Below the pieces are notes generated by a model, which was not told the origin of the DNA, made no database searches, and saw nothing but the letters and a program-made list of their open reading frames with translations. This document shows, one piece after another, positions 10,141 to 21,139 of a stretch of 64,000 bases of DNA. Source of the DNA: Cyathus striatus (taxonomy: Eukaryota > Basidiomycota > Agaricomycetes > Agaricales > Nidulariaceae); assembly GCA_025738555.1 (NCBI GenBank), contig JAOVFP010000011.1:372001-436000 (forward strand), given 5' to 3'. Made by a program: the position numbers and the translations under genes. Numbering within the stretch: the stretch's first letter is position 1; the number at the start of each line of letters is the position of its first letter.

Positions 10141-10505
10141 TGCCCGACGCTTGATGATGGAAGAGTATCAGAGGAGGAACGTGTGCTTCTCATACTAGCT
10201 GATTTTTCTTGTGGGTGTTTTGGCGTTATAGAGCCAATGCTACCATAGGAGAGTCAGGATCGGAGATGAGAGGGAGGAGAGAGAGAACATACAGTTTCTT
10301 CACACTCCCTTTGCTCATGATGCTAATCTTCGCACCGGTGCTCGGAAACGGGAAGAGAAAGGGGACAGAAGAAGATATAGGAAGGAGATGATGATGAGGA
10401 ATGACAGCAGGCGCTTCGTCAGCCGTCAACACGTCACATAGCGTCACAGTTTCACAAGGCATCAGCTAATCAGGTTGCAAGAAAGTCTGATCTCGAACGC
10501 TACTT
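10141..10505. other. Short spacer without recognised gene
   Basis: Nothing recognisable. The open frames on both strands overlap each other and lack family features. Confidence 0.35.
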
Positions 10506-11050
10506 ACACCTCAGACAGGACCAAATCGGATCGTTGTAAATATGGTACAACCCGATGTAGTTAACAATTAGAATAGGTACATAAATATGTCACTTGACTG
10601 ATTCATGTTCATATTTAGAAAATAATTATGAATTGGGCGCGTATCAAATCCATGAGCATTATTGTGAATATAACAATAAGACATGTGTAGAATATCGTAC
10701 AAAAATCGGTTACCATACCGATGTATGAACAAATTCTGAATTAGGGCACACATTTGTCCCTAGATCCTATCCAAATACTGATTCTAAGCGTGTTCAATGT
10801 TCCTATCTTATCACACATTCTGAACTTGCCCTGGTAACAGATCTTGAATTGGATCTTTTATCATATCCTCACTCCGATTTAGAATGTAGATAAAAATATG
10901 TTGCTTGCCCCGATTCATGTACAGATTGTAAATATGACAATTAGAAATATTGATTACCCACTCACAGGGCCACTCACAGGCCACTCATATCCACTCACAG
11001 GGCCACTCACAGCCGCCCACTACCCACTCTATCCCCACCCTGTTCCCCAC
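10506..11050 (+). repeat. Solo end module of the Tnp2-like transposon
   Basis: It begins ACACCTCAGACAGGACC and matches, along its length, the terminal ~550 bp of both large transposon copies (54242-54830 in the same orientation, and the end of the copy at 34491-50010 inverted). It includes the AT-rich core and the CCACTCACAGGG-type short repeats. Nothing else of the transposon is present here, so it is a stray end or a short non-autonomous derivative. Confidence 0.75.
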
Positions 11051-12509
11051 TCAATCGTTTTAGACCTTTTTAGACTCTCCCCCCTCTGACATTGCCAACC
11101 AATGCCCAAACAATGTTTTTGAGACCTCAAACAAATAATCATTGCACTGTCTGGGTCCCTGCGATGAAGTCATTATTATTAAGTCTAATTATACTAATAT
11201 AACAAATAGTGACAAAAAACGACGCGTGGTTAGTGGTTATGGGTGAGATGAAGTTGCTATGGTGGTGAGAAGGAGCGAAAGATGGCAGTAGTGGTACATT
11301 CCAGGACCGCCATTGCGAAGCGGAATGAGAACAGAATGTAAGCTGAGTGAGATGGAAAAACGTACGCTGGAATTGCATGTTTGTAGCAAATGAAGCGATC
11401 TCAGTGACGCGGAAGGTTCGTCCTTAAGAGGAAGTGGAAGGGTGAGAATGTCTATTGTAGGATACTATCATACGGTCAGGCTTATTGTCCTTTATACATG
11501 TAAACATTAGCACCTACTCTACAAAACCCTTCCCGAGGACGTGGTCTTCGTTATGAAAATGTACTAACCTCCACGTCGCGTATAGGGCTTATAACCCCTA
11601 TCCCCAATTCTTTAACACCACGTATCGTCGACGCCATCACCCTCAACCCCAGCCTGCATCTTCTACAGCTCCTCCTTCCCATTCAATGCCGCCTCTCTCA
11701 ACTCCCCTCGCACATGTCCCTGCTTCGGATTAGACATCACCCAGATGGGACTATCGTCTTGACGCGTATTTCTCCAACCTATGTGTTCTCGTTGACTTCA
11801 GCGAACCATTCTTGATCGGGTGCCACGCCGCCAGCGGCCTCGGAAAGGATATATGCAGGAGGATCCCGTCCAAAGAGGGAGAATTATGTTGGTGGCTTGC
11901 CTGCTTCGTTGTTTTTGAGGATAAAGGGTGAGCATGATTCAAACTTCAGAGGTCTTAAACGGCTGTTAGGATGGGGTTATGGTCAGCAGTTGTAATATGA
12001 AAGGTAGAGGGATGGAAAGAGAAGGGGATGGGTGGGGGAGAATATAATGGGAAGTAACGTACTATTCTGTTTACCCTCCCTAGGTGGACTTATACTCCAT
12101 GATATAGACATCTCCAGCGTGCCAATGAACTGCTCGAGAACTCGAGCGGGAGGTTTGTCTTGGACTACTTAGCTGGTTGTTTCATTTACGTATCTGGATG
12201 TGCATCCATGCTAGGTTAGAGAATAATTGGAGAAGGGAACATGAACGGGAACGGGTGAGTGGGAAAGCGAGTAGGGAGAGAAGGAAGAAAAGCGGACCAG
12301 GGATGGCGAAATTGGTGGCATGTAGCAAGAAGGATGGAATGTAGGCGGGAAACAGGCGGATGGGGGGGAAGGGGGGAAGGGAAGAGTGAGCTGTACGTAC
12401 CCTAGAAAGCCTTCACATTATTTCCCGAACAGCTGTTTCACGTCACTAAGCCTTGGCTTATCCATGGACAACGAGGAGTCGGAATGTGGTATATGGCCGT
12501 CTGCGAAAG
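11051..12509. other. Region without a firm gene; possible coding relic at 11577-11939
   Basis: The plus strand at about 11577-11939 reads open except for one TAG. Its first part is Pro/Ser-rich and its second part looks protein-like (RLDAYFSNLCVLVDFSEPF). I recognise no family and no exon borders. The rest has only short frames, including some purine-rich patches before 12380. Confidence 0.3.
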
Positions 12510-12680
12510 CTACGAGGGAGACGGCGAGAGAGAGAGACGGCAGAAGAGAGAGAGATGGCGGGAGAGAGAGAGACGGCGGGAGAGAGAGAGAGACGGCGGG
12601 AGAGAGAGACGGCACGAGAGGGAGACGGCATGAGGGTGAAACGGCGGGAGAGGGAGATGGCGCGAGAAGGAGAGGGTGAG
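12510..12680. repeat. Purine-rich low-complexity tract (GAGAGAGACGGCG)
   Basis: Irregular tandem copies of GAGAGAGACGGC with GGGAGA interruptions. The long open frames on both strands across this tract (Arg/Glu-rich on plus, Ser/Leu/Pro-rich on minus) come from the base bias and are not annotated as genes. Confidence 0.8.
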
Positions 12681-12702
12681 GTGGGGAGATGACGCTTGAC
12701 AT

Positions 12703-13214
12703 GGTCACTTGCAAGTCGAGGGGGAAGGGAGGGAAGGAAGGGACGACGAGGTGCTCGTCGTCGGGACATGATGGTCCCTGAATCTACGCTTGTCACTTGC
12801 AAGACGAGAGATAGGGGGTCGAGTGGGGACCATGGGGCGGTGCTAGTCTTCGTAGCATTGCTGGCCCAATGCTGCTCGTCACTTGAAAGTCGAGGGGAAG
12901 GAAGGGGGGGAAGGGAGGGAGCGCAGGCAGAGGTGCTCGTTGGCTTGACGTTCCTGTGCGTGACGTTACGCAGGTCAGTGGCCGGGAAAGGGGAGGAGAT
13001 ATTGGGGAGAAGGGGAGGGAGGGATGAAACAGCGAACTCGTCACTTGCGAGACGAGGGGAAGGTACGTTGCAGGGATTGACGCTACGCTTGTCAGCTGCC
13101 AGACGGGGGGGGGAGACACGGGGGAGGAGAGACGAGACAGCGCCACTCGTCACTTGCAAGACGAGGCAGGGGGGTAGGGAGGGGGCGAGACAGCGCTCGT
13201 CATTTGAAGACGAG
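12703..13214. repeat. Series of seven spaced palindromes, consensus CTCGTCACTTGCAAGACGAG
   Basis: Imperfect 18-21 bp palindromes occur at 12703-12720, 12788-12808, 12875-12894, 13037-13056, 13088-13107, 13146-13165 and 13196-13214, separated by variable G-rich spacers. The arms CTCGTC/GACGAG can form a hairpin around a TTGCAA core. A further hairpin (GACGACGAG/CTCGTCGTC) lies at 12742-12763. Spacing is irregular (about 30-145 bp), so this is not a simple tandem array. Confidence 0.75.
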
Positions 13215-14007
13215 GGAGTGAGAGTCTGAGACTCTCCATAGACCACGACCACACTCCATCTCTCGCCACCACCTCCCATGTTTCATCGGCCGTAAAACGA
13301 AGGGGGAGAGGACATGCAACGAGTAAGTAACGTCCTTCCCCCCAAAACCGAGTGTTGACGTCGTCGCCTTCGACATTCGAACGTTGCCGCCTTCGCCGTC
13401 GCCGTCGTCGTTCGAGCGTTGATGTCGTCGTCATAGTCATTAGGGGTCCGGTAAAAAGGTGGGCGTGGTTTTCCATGTACTATGGCAAAGAACAATGGTC
13501 TCTCCATGAGAGATAGCAGGAGAGTGAATGATGAAGCTGAAGAAGCAGCAAACGTACGAATAGGATCTGAAACCAAGCCCTCTCCAAACAGCAGCTGCAA
13601 TTCGGTCCTCCCTTTACCCAAATCCAACTATCGTGTTCGCCATTCGTTGTCGTTGTTGGGCGAAATGGGTGCGTAGATGGTGATATATGTGGTTGGAGGT
13701 GGGAACAAGTGGTTGGAGGCGGGAATGCATGTGCTGGAGTTCGAAATAAGCTTTCGATGAGTTCAAAAGCTGTTCACTCCTCTTCCTCTATTCTGTAATG
13801 AACCAATACAAACGTTGCTGAGGTGAGTACACTTGGTAGAGCTATATTGACAAGTTTACGACCTCAAGAGTTATGGTAGGAACATGCCAAAAGTTGTCGA
13901 GCCTACATTCATCGCCTATGATCTCCAGGCTACATTCTATGAGGTAAGTTCTTCTTTTGTTCATTACATTTCTTCTACAAGGCGTTTACAGATAGGCGAT
14001 TAGGTGA
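13215..14007. other. Region without recognised gene
   Basis: Includes a CGTCGTCGCC-type trinucleotide-rich patch near 13355-13440 that makes open frames on both strands, and a possible short plus-strand exon with a donor-like GTAAGT near 13943. No family is recognised. Confidence 0.35.
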
Positions 14008-14115
14008 TGGTGCGCTGGGGAGGGCGTTGGAGGGCTGCAGAACTGGTGTGCATTGAACATATGGTGTACTGGAGAGGATGTTGGAAGGCTGCAGAACTGG
14101 TACGTGATGAACATC
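14008..14115. repeat. 54-bp tandem duplication
   Basis: Two adjacent 54-bp units, 14008-14061 and 14062-14115, share TTGGAGGGCTGCAGAACTGG-like cores and differ by about ten substitutions. The unit length is a multiple of three. On the minus strand it gives an 18-residue repeat containing QFCSPPTPSP. Confidence 0.75.
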
Positions 14116-14217
14116 AATGGAAGCCCAAGCAAAAGAACGCAAATAAGAAGAATAGTCATAAATCCAAAGTGAATGAAGTAAGTCGCTGATATTTCACAAG
14201 TCATTAAGTACTTACTT

Positions 14218-15571
14218 TTATTCATAAAGACCATCCACTTCTACGTTTGTACCGGCAAAATGTACAGGAGTTGTCGGGTCGTTAATTGGTACAATATCCG
14301 TTACCCCATGTAAGCTTTCTCTGAATTGTTTTACCTTATATGTACTTATATTTTTCAGCACAAGGAAAAAGAAGAATTGTAACGTGTAAATAGCTATCCA
14401 GTTGTCCATAAGTATGTAGCTGTGTTTTTGATGAAGTAGGAAATACTATGTAAGATGAATACTGTGTAGGATTTAAGGGGAATAAGTCCTTCACTCACTT
14501 CGGTTTAATTTGATAAACTTACAAACTAATACCAGTGACACTACCACCCTGCTTTCTATGTGAACGTCTATCGAATAATGAAAACGCGACAGATGAGATA
14601 AGTCAGTAGACAAATCTGATTTGGGAAACAGTACCAATGGTTCTGACACCGTGTATGTCGTCGAATCGTCGTCGAATAACAACAACGCTACCCTCAACGT
14701 ACCCAATATCACTAATAAAGAGTAAGTCATTCGAAACCAGCAGTTCTCGAAATAGACATACCAATGAGAATTAAAGGAGTAGATAGTATCTTCATGCGTA
14801 GTTGTATAATATATATCTTGGGGGGGCAACTGCAAATCGTACCAAGGGTTCCAAGGACCTTAAGCAGACAACTCTGACTATGGATAGTATCAATGTCGTT
14901 CCTGACAATGTAAGATTTCGTAGGCGGTTTTGGGTGTCAATGTGTCAACCCAGAGGCTTGGATGGTGAACAGTTGGTGAAGTAAGACGAATAAAGGGAAG
15001 GGTAGATAAAGGAATTAAACGAATGAAGGGTAGACTAAAAGGGATGAATGGGTGGTATTTAGCAGCACATACCGAAGAATCTGACACGGTGTACCATTTC
15101 CCCAGCTGTCGCGTACAGGAAAAGTCGGAAAGAATGAGCAGACGAAGGAAGAAGGAACGTGCTGTAGTTCGAAGTATATCCATTAGTATAGTATATAGTT
15201 TGTAGAACCAATGGAGCAAGAGTAAGTTATTCGAAGGGCACTTGAATCTCGAAATCTACCTACCTCCTTCGATATCATTCGCTGACAGTCATATCTTATC
15301 CAAGTTATCCTGTTTAGCTTTATGCGAAGATAGACTTTTGTTCGTTGATATGATACAAATGACATTTAGTAGAAGCACATACCGATGATCCTGACGTGGT
15401 ACACCATTTATCGTAGTCGGTCGCATACAAAGCCCCTATTGTATACTTATTGTAGTTGCCAGCGACAGGAGAATACAATAGAATACAATAGTAACCATCT
15501 GCGCGCCTAAAAAGAATAATACGTTGAGCTTGGCAAGTGTTCGGCAGTATGTACTTATAACCGTGATTCAC
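14218..15571 (-). other. Probable decayed multi-exon minus-strand locus with an internal duplication
   Basis: Several minus-strand pieces look coding but could not be joined with confidence. A C-terminal-looking exon at 14218-14330 contains VTDIVPINDPTTPVHFAGT. Two related exon ends at about 15059-15120 and 15371-15430 both finish in a Trp-Cys/Tyr-Thr motif (KWCTTSGSS and KWYTVSDSS) directly before GTATGTGC donors. A third, weaker relative lies near 14640-14700. This suggests an exon duplicated in tandem, followed by decay. I do not recognise the family. It ends just before the SAP-like gene, which is divergently oriented. Confidence 0.35.
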
Positions 15572-15588
15572 TTTCGAGTCGCTAGATC

Positions 15589-16457
15589 GTGATGTCTAAC
15601 CCGTCAGTACAGAAAGCAAAGCAAGTTCTTCAAAGGGCGGTTGTTCGCAAGTCAGCTCTTAGAGCCTTCCCAAACCACATACTGGAGCAACTTTGTAAAG
15701 ATAACGAATTGAATGTACACCCAACAGGTCGAAGGAACCCGGGAGTACCGATTAAAGATGACTTCATCGCAGCCCTTATTGCGTATCGGAATGGTCAAAA
15801 TGTGTCATCAGTTGTACAAAACTCTAAGAAACGACCAGCCATAGACGAACCTGAAGAGTCGCCAAAAAAAAAAAAGAATAGGCAAGCCATTACGACTTCT
15901 ATACGTTACACAGACTGACAATCTGACAGACTAAACGAACATGCTAGCGATATTGATTCTAAGTATCAACTCCTCCCCTATGAGAACATAAATTGCGACC
16001 TACCAGGAACAGTATCAACTCCATACTTAGTAGACAAGAGATCGGGTGCACCTATGGATACAGTTAGACACATATCCAATCCTGCAGCATCCAAACATAC
16101 CACTGTGAAGGTGACGCGTATTCAGTATGTTACTGTACAAGTGTACAAATCTGCGAAGGACTGGAGACACGTACATGAAGTAGTTTGTGCTGTCGATGAC
16201 GAAGGCACTCTCCACCTTTCTACAATTCAAAAGCAACTCGAAACGTCAGCGACGATTCTTGTAAGTGAAATTAGTATATTTACTCACTGTCAATTACTGA
16301 AACTCTGTAGCCCATAGACTGTAAAAGATATCATCCATATTATCAGTATAATCCGGGAAGACTTACCACTGATGAATTAGAGGACCTTATGGACTCTGAA
16401 GGATATCTACGGGTGATTTTTTGCATGGACAAATGTATAATACAATGTAAAAAGTAG
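15589..16457 (+). pseudogene. SAP-like domain protein, interrupted by one TGA
   Basis: Exon 1 (15589-16260) and exon 2 (16311-16457) join in phase 0 across a 50-nt GTAAGT...TAG intron. Residues ~22-70 resemble a SAP fold (RKSALRAFPNHILEQLCKDN then IKDDFIAALIAYRN), a DNA- or RNA-binding helix pair of chromatin proteins. A Lys-rich nuclear-localisation-like run (SPKKKKNRQ) follows. One in-frame TGA at 15916-15918 separates this from a second conserved-looking half (YQLLPYENINCDLPGTV, KDWRHVHEVVCAVDDEG). The frame stays open on both sides, so this is either a recent nonsense mutation or a shorter 109-residue product. The neighbour at 16524-19474 is convergent, only ~70 bp away, suggesting the two may move or function as a pair (inference). 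Confidence 0.55.
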
Positions 16458-16523
16458 TAAATGCGTATATATTTAGAATATTACGTGGCTAGCAAAATTG
16501 TATGGTATACAAGCCCAAGAATT

Positions 16524-19474
16524 TCATCCAAAGTATATACACAGATCCTTAGTTGGTATATCACGTTTCGTTCTATTTTTGTATGCCCCCTTGTATGGTA
16601 TCACGGTGGTTACTTCCCCATTAACAACATATATTTGGTATGTATTTCTGAATTCATGGAAGTTAGCCGGGTTGAAGACAATCACACGTTGAGGCATTCT
16701 TGTCGGGTGATTTGGCTGCATGAACTCTGGAGGTATTTCATGAATGACCTCCTCGCCAATAACCCGCACCCGGAAACATTTTTTGTCTCTTACTAACCCT
16801 TCGAAGTGACACTCCGCATTTTCTAGGCATCCGTTTTCGAAACCAAGGCTTGTATCAGTCGGCTGCGTACCTGAAATTATGACATTTAATAATTTCCCTT
16901 TGAAGACGGCGCCATCGGCATCGATCATACGCTTTATCCAATGTTCTGCATATAATGCAATAAATCAATATTTCATGCAAAAGTAATGATACTACGCATA
17001 CGTACCATCAAATGCAGTTGGTTGTTGAGCAGAGCCTTCACCGACGACAGCCGTCCGCATCGAGGCAGGGAGAGTCGCAGAGGGTTGCAGGGGGAACGAC
17101 GATACTGTATTCTCTGGAACTACATATATTTTAGTTATAAATGATACAATTGGGTGAGAAACGAACTGCGGTGAGCGAAAGCAAATAATTCAGCAGACGT
17201 GTCAGAGGACACTGAAGCAACCTGAGGGGTCATTGAGCTTGGATTCCAAGCGGGTGTTTGAGACCCAATCCCAGAATCATGTTCCCAGCGTGGTGTCGAA
17301 CAAATGCCCAGTGCAGGTTCGGTGTCCTTTCCAGTAGTTTCAGCTGTAAAAAAATCATTCATAGACTTATCGCTGTATCTGTAATATTGTTAGTTATTTA
17401 AAGAGAGTTATATTATACTGTACAAATACCCTGGAATATACAGGTCCTTCATAGGACACTCCACAAGATCCTTCAAAAACATTAGGCGTTCTGGAACCTC
17501 AAGTTGCGCAACATTGCTCGCGCTAACGCTCTTCAGGATCCCACGAGTTCCTTTGAGTGGACCACGCCTTACCCAGGCGTATTTCCCATACTGGTACCAA
17601 TATGGATCCACTCGCATCTGGTAGGCCTCAGAACCATAGGAGGTAGCACTATTTACGGGCGAATCACTTTTTCCGTCTGGCCACCGAAAAGTGGTACTTC
17701 ATTGCACTTCGCTACAGTGGTCTAGGTCTGACAAGCGAATTCGCAGGTGATTAGCCTATTTAACTTGTTAGAATAAAACGAATCCGCGTTAGTAAAAATA
17801 CTGACCTCTCCTAATGGAAAGGCGACAAAGGTAATGGTCTCGTCGCCTATCTTTCCGTTACATTCCACGGTTGTTACCATCCCAACTCTTCCTTTGTGCT
17901 CCCCAGATTTAACCCTAACACCATCGCCGACCTTGAAGAACTTCTGAAGAAGTTCCAGGGATTGTGAAAAGACTTGTGTCGGAAATTCCACAAGATTCAG
18001 CGACGCATTTCCATCTTCAATATTCTCTACAAATGCCAAGTAGTCCCTTCCCCCTTCCAGGGTAATCTTTACTTGATCACCTATCTTTATATTTGACGAT
18101 AGTGATGCACGTCGGGAGAGTTCCATGACATGCGCAGGAACCTGCCTACATTTCTCGAAAGATCTTAATTCATCTATTGTCGGCATGGCATCGACCTGGT
18201 AGTAGTCATCAGTATCGAGTTTCCTACCCATGATAAATCCTTCCGTGGTATACTGCGAACCCTGAAAGGTGTATCCTTTGATAACCTTCTTCTCCGCATC
18301 TTCATATTGAACTAAAAGCTCACCTGGGCTTAGCTCTTGGGTGCGGTCGACGTTGAATGAGTCGCAAGGTGGCAGAGGCACAATCTTCGACTTTGAAGAT
18401 CCTGCAGCACGCTTTTTTGAGGCCTTTTTGTAGAGGATTCTAGGCAAGTGAACGACATCAATTCGAAATGAGCGGTCGCAAACATTGGTTACAAATGCGA
18501 GATCATAGCGGTAATTCCCTTTGAGCCGCACCCAAGAATACTGGGTAGGAATGTATGTTGACGATAGTTTTGGGAAAGAATTCCAGCACATAGTAGGCGT
18601 CTGACAAATCCTATTGGAGAAAGCTTGGCTATAGATAGCTGCACACTTTTTAATGTCCTCTAGGTTGTGTCCTTCGACATAAACATGACCTGGAATCATA
18701 GCTGACGTGAATGCGCTGCGAATGTGCTTAGGACCAGCTTGGGTTGTGAGCATATGGACTATTATTTCCTCAGATCCTTCCTACAGAAGGCTAGTAAGAG
18801 CTGGTTTCGTGGGTTTCTTATACAGCCTACTACTGACCTTAACCAGGATGTCAAACATTGGCCAATCTTGAGGTGTTATACCGCTATGAGCGATACTGTG
18901 CTTATGGGTCGAAAACATGGGATCACCATCACACCCCGAATGGCTACCTACGCGCCTTGACTTTTCAACGTATTTGTTGGTCAAATGGTCAATGAAACCA
19001 TGTTCGGCTTCGACGACCTGTGTTAACGACAAACGGGGACAATCAATGTTATTATCTTCGTCATCCGTGAAATCATTAATAAAATCATCTATAGAAGAGG
19101 TATAGTTAGTAATAACAACTATTTCTTAAAGCCCTTACATACCATCTGAATCAATAGGGTCTTCGTCCTCTGAGCCAGAGGCTACTTCAGCTTCTAAATC
19201 TAAAAATGACTTTTGAAGCGAGATGTTAATATAGTTTCATCATGTTAATAGCATAGGGTCTTACCGCCAATCTTGCTCTTTTCGTTTTACTAGGCTGTAT
19301 GGACAGTGCTCAGTATTGTTAATTAATAAATACGTATGTTTTTACCTTCAAATTGCCCTTCGATGGTCCAGGCTGCAAGAGCGATATTTCATCGTCTACG
19401 TCGTTAAACCATTGAATCTGTGACGCATCCTTCAGCGAGCTGTCCTGATTCTGAGCACAGTTATCTTGGGACAT
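16524..19474 (-). CDS. Spt5-like multi-KOW protein
   Basis: Exons 19346-19474, 19265-19294, 19143-19209, 18838-19088 and 17806-18780 splice in phase with ~50-57 nt introns. The N-terminus is acidic (DVDDEISLL, ASGSEDEDPIDSD). Next is an NGN-like segment (GSEEIIVHMLTTQ, HIRSAFTSAMIPGHVYVEG), then KOW-like segments around SWVRLKGNYRYDLAFV, KIGDQVKITLEGG and VGDGVRVKSGEHKGRVG. Further exons below 17800 give another KOW (GKYAWVRRGPLKGTRG), a Ser/Thr/Pro linker with TPAWNPSSMTP like an Spt5 C-terminal repeat, and a terminal domain (EIPPEFMQPNHPTRMPQRV). Spt5 itself is a transcription elongation factor; this is a divergent paralogue, and multi-copy Spt5-like genes are, as I recall, common in Agaricomycetes. 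Exon joins below 17800 are unresolved, so some decay is possible. Confidence 0.65.
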
Positions 19475-19799
19475 TGTACGAATCTGTATCGGTAGGTGTT
19501 GTAAGGTATTGTATTTAGTAAGGTATTGTATTGCTACTACTATGTAACTACAGTATCTACGTGATGAGGAGGAAAGAATCTTCAACGACGCGTCTATGGT
19601 TCCTTTTATCTTAGGTCCCAACTTAAGGGCAGGCATCAAGGCATCAACGGTCACGTGAAATTTCCGCCCTCCCCACTCAGTCCCCGCTCCCTCGAATAGG
19701 GAGCGCTACTAGAGAACTCAGAGTTCATAGTACTATAAGCTACATAACCTGTGTATATACATAGTCCATTATGATGTATGTAAGTGTTCATCTATGAAA

Positions 19800-20293
19800 A
19801 TCAAGAGCTGGATGTGTTGAGAGCTGGCGGTGTAAGCGTTGTTATCATGGAAGAGTTGTGTTGGGAGTTGGTTGTGTTAAGAGCTGGCTGTGTAAACGCC
19901 ATTACGGAAGAATGGAGCACCTCAACCCATCCTCCAATCGTGTTGGTTAACAATAGTGCTTGAAGTCCTTGGAAAAACAGAACAGCGACTACTATTACAA
20001 TTACCTGTGTATAGGTAAGTGATTTCGATTTCGGAATCGCAACGACATCCTTTTCAGAAGGATCTTTAGATGTAACAGTGTTCTTGTGGGATATGAGATG
20101 GACGGGATATATAAGATCGAGATAGATCCGTCATCGCTACCAACAATCACAAGAGAACCATCCAGTGCGCAAGCAAGTTGCATGGGGAAATTGCGGGAAA
20201 TTGGGTGATCGTAGGTTTTGAGTGGTTTAGAAGGCGGGAGCGAGTATGTGTCGACGCCATTGAATAGATTCGAAACATGGATCTCCTTCTTGC
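19800..20293 (-). pseudogene. 3' part of WD40 gene, downstream of the chromovirus insertion
   Basis: From 20293 downward the minus strand continues exon 7 of the WD40 gene whose 5' part lies at 29186-30102: KKEIHVSNLFNGVDTYSLPP, then a WD-like strand LVIVGSDDGSISILYI. The transposon-borne relatives have the matching RTLLVSNLQDGVDIYAILP and LVVVSSDDGVVRVYDQ. About 70 bp later the protein-like reading shifts frame and runs into a hydrophobic stretch (VIVIVVAVLFFQGLQALL) like the C-terminal membrane segment of the relatives, then a repeat with ALNT/SQHNSS motifs (imperfect repeats, 19797-19915). The shift may be a small indel or a missed intron. The gene is cut from its promoter by the chromovirus. 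Confidence 0.65.
20289..20293. repeat. Target-site duplication CTTGC (left)
   Basis: CTTGC directly abuts the left LTR and recurs at 29181-29185 after the right LTR: a perfect 5-bp duplication. Removing the element plus one copy restores an open exon in the WD40 gene. Confidence 0.95.
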
Positions 20294-20969
20294 TGTCACG
20301 TCCCATTCCAACTACTAAGGGTTGAACCACGAAGAAGGGTCTAACGATGAGAGAGCACGTAAGTAAATGGCTCGGGGGTAATGAACGAAGTACGGGAGTA
20401 ATGGAACGTTGGCTTCAACTTATATGTTGCGCCCCTTGAACTTCTCGTTCCGTATTTAGAAGAAGGCGGAGCTGATGCTGATAACTCGGAGTTGGAACAA
20501 GTCCCAAGCGAAGGAAAGGGTATTAACGTAGTTGATTCGAAACTGTAGTCTACTTACAATATAGAGTAGTTTATATAGTATTTACTTTGTCCCGGATGCG
20601 GAGGGAGTTAGTGTCTATGGGTTTGTGGCATACTGAGGGATAAGTAACTCCAGAGAATGTAGACTACAGTAGACTAGTTTCACGCCTCTAGATTACAGTC
20701 AACGTATAACGCCGATAGTTACGGTGATGACGAGGAACGGGGTAAAACTAATGGGGACGGGAGTTATAGAATGAACTAGAAAGAATGGAAGGGCATAGAA
20801 CGAATAGTAGTAATAAAGGGAAGGGACAAGTAAACAATGACAAGTAAACATTAAGTAAGTAAGAGTTCCTTTTATAACAAACGTATACAGTCCGGAGGAA
20901 ACGTACAATCCTCGGATGAAAACATAACAGACTTGCGTCGGTCCTATGGGCTTTGTCACGGATATGACA
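20294..20969 (-). repeat. 3' LTR of the chromovirus
   Basis: 676 bp, starting TGTCATATCC and ending GGGACGTGACA in element orientation. Nearly identical to 28506-29180. It is followed on the plus strand by the opposite-strand Zn-cluster gene, so its sequence could also contribute to that gene's promoter. Confidence 0.95.
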
Positions 20970-20983
20970 GTATCCTCCCTTTA
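20970..20983 (-). other. Polypurine tract of the chromovirus
   Basis: In element orientation AAAGGGAGGATAC lies directly before the 3' LTR, the expected place for the plus-strand DNA primer. Confidence 0.7.
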
Positions 20984-21065
20984 AGGCCGAGCCTCGAGGC
21001 CTTGAGATCGGATAAGAATAGTTTAAACTTTGCACGTGCCTCGGCACTAAATCCTAGAGCCGAAA

Positions 21066-21072
21066 TATAAAG
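21066..21072 (+). promoter_or_regulatory. TATA-like box of the antisense accessory gene
   Basis: TATAAAG lies 68 bp before the ATG at 21140, between the 3' LTR and the gene, with no intervening ATG. This supports an own internal promoter reading against gag-pol. Confidence 0.5.
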
Positions 21073-21139
21073 GCGGAGAAATCAGCGAGTGTTCAAAACA
21101 TAAAATCGCAACCCATCAACTCCACTTCGCTTAGTAAGC

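Noticed and set aside
12386..13279. Long overlapping frames on both strands, up to 273 codons
   Set aside because: Open only because of purine-rich low-complexity and palindromic G-rich DNA; the products are Arg/Glu or Ser/Pro/Leu monotony with no conserved blocks.
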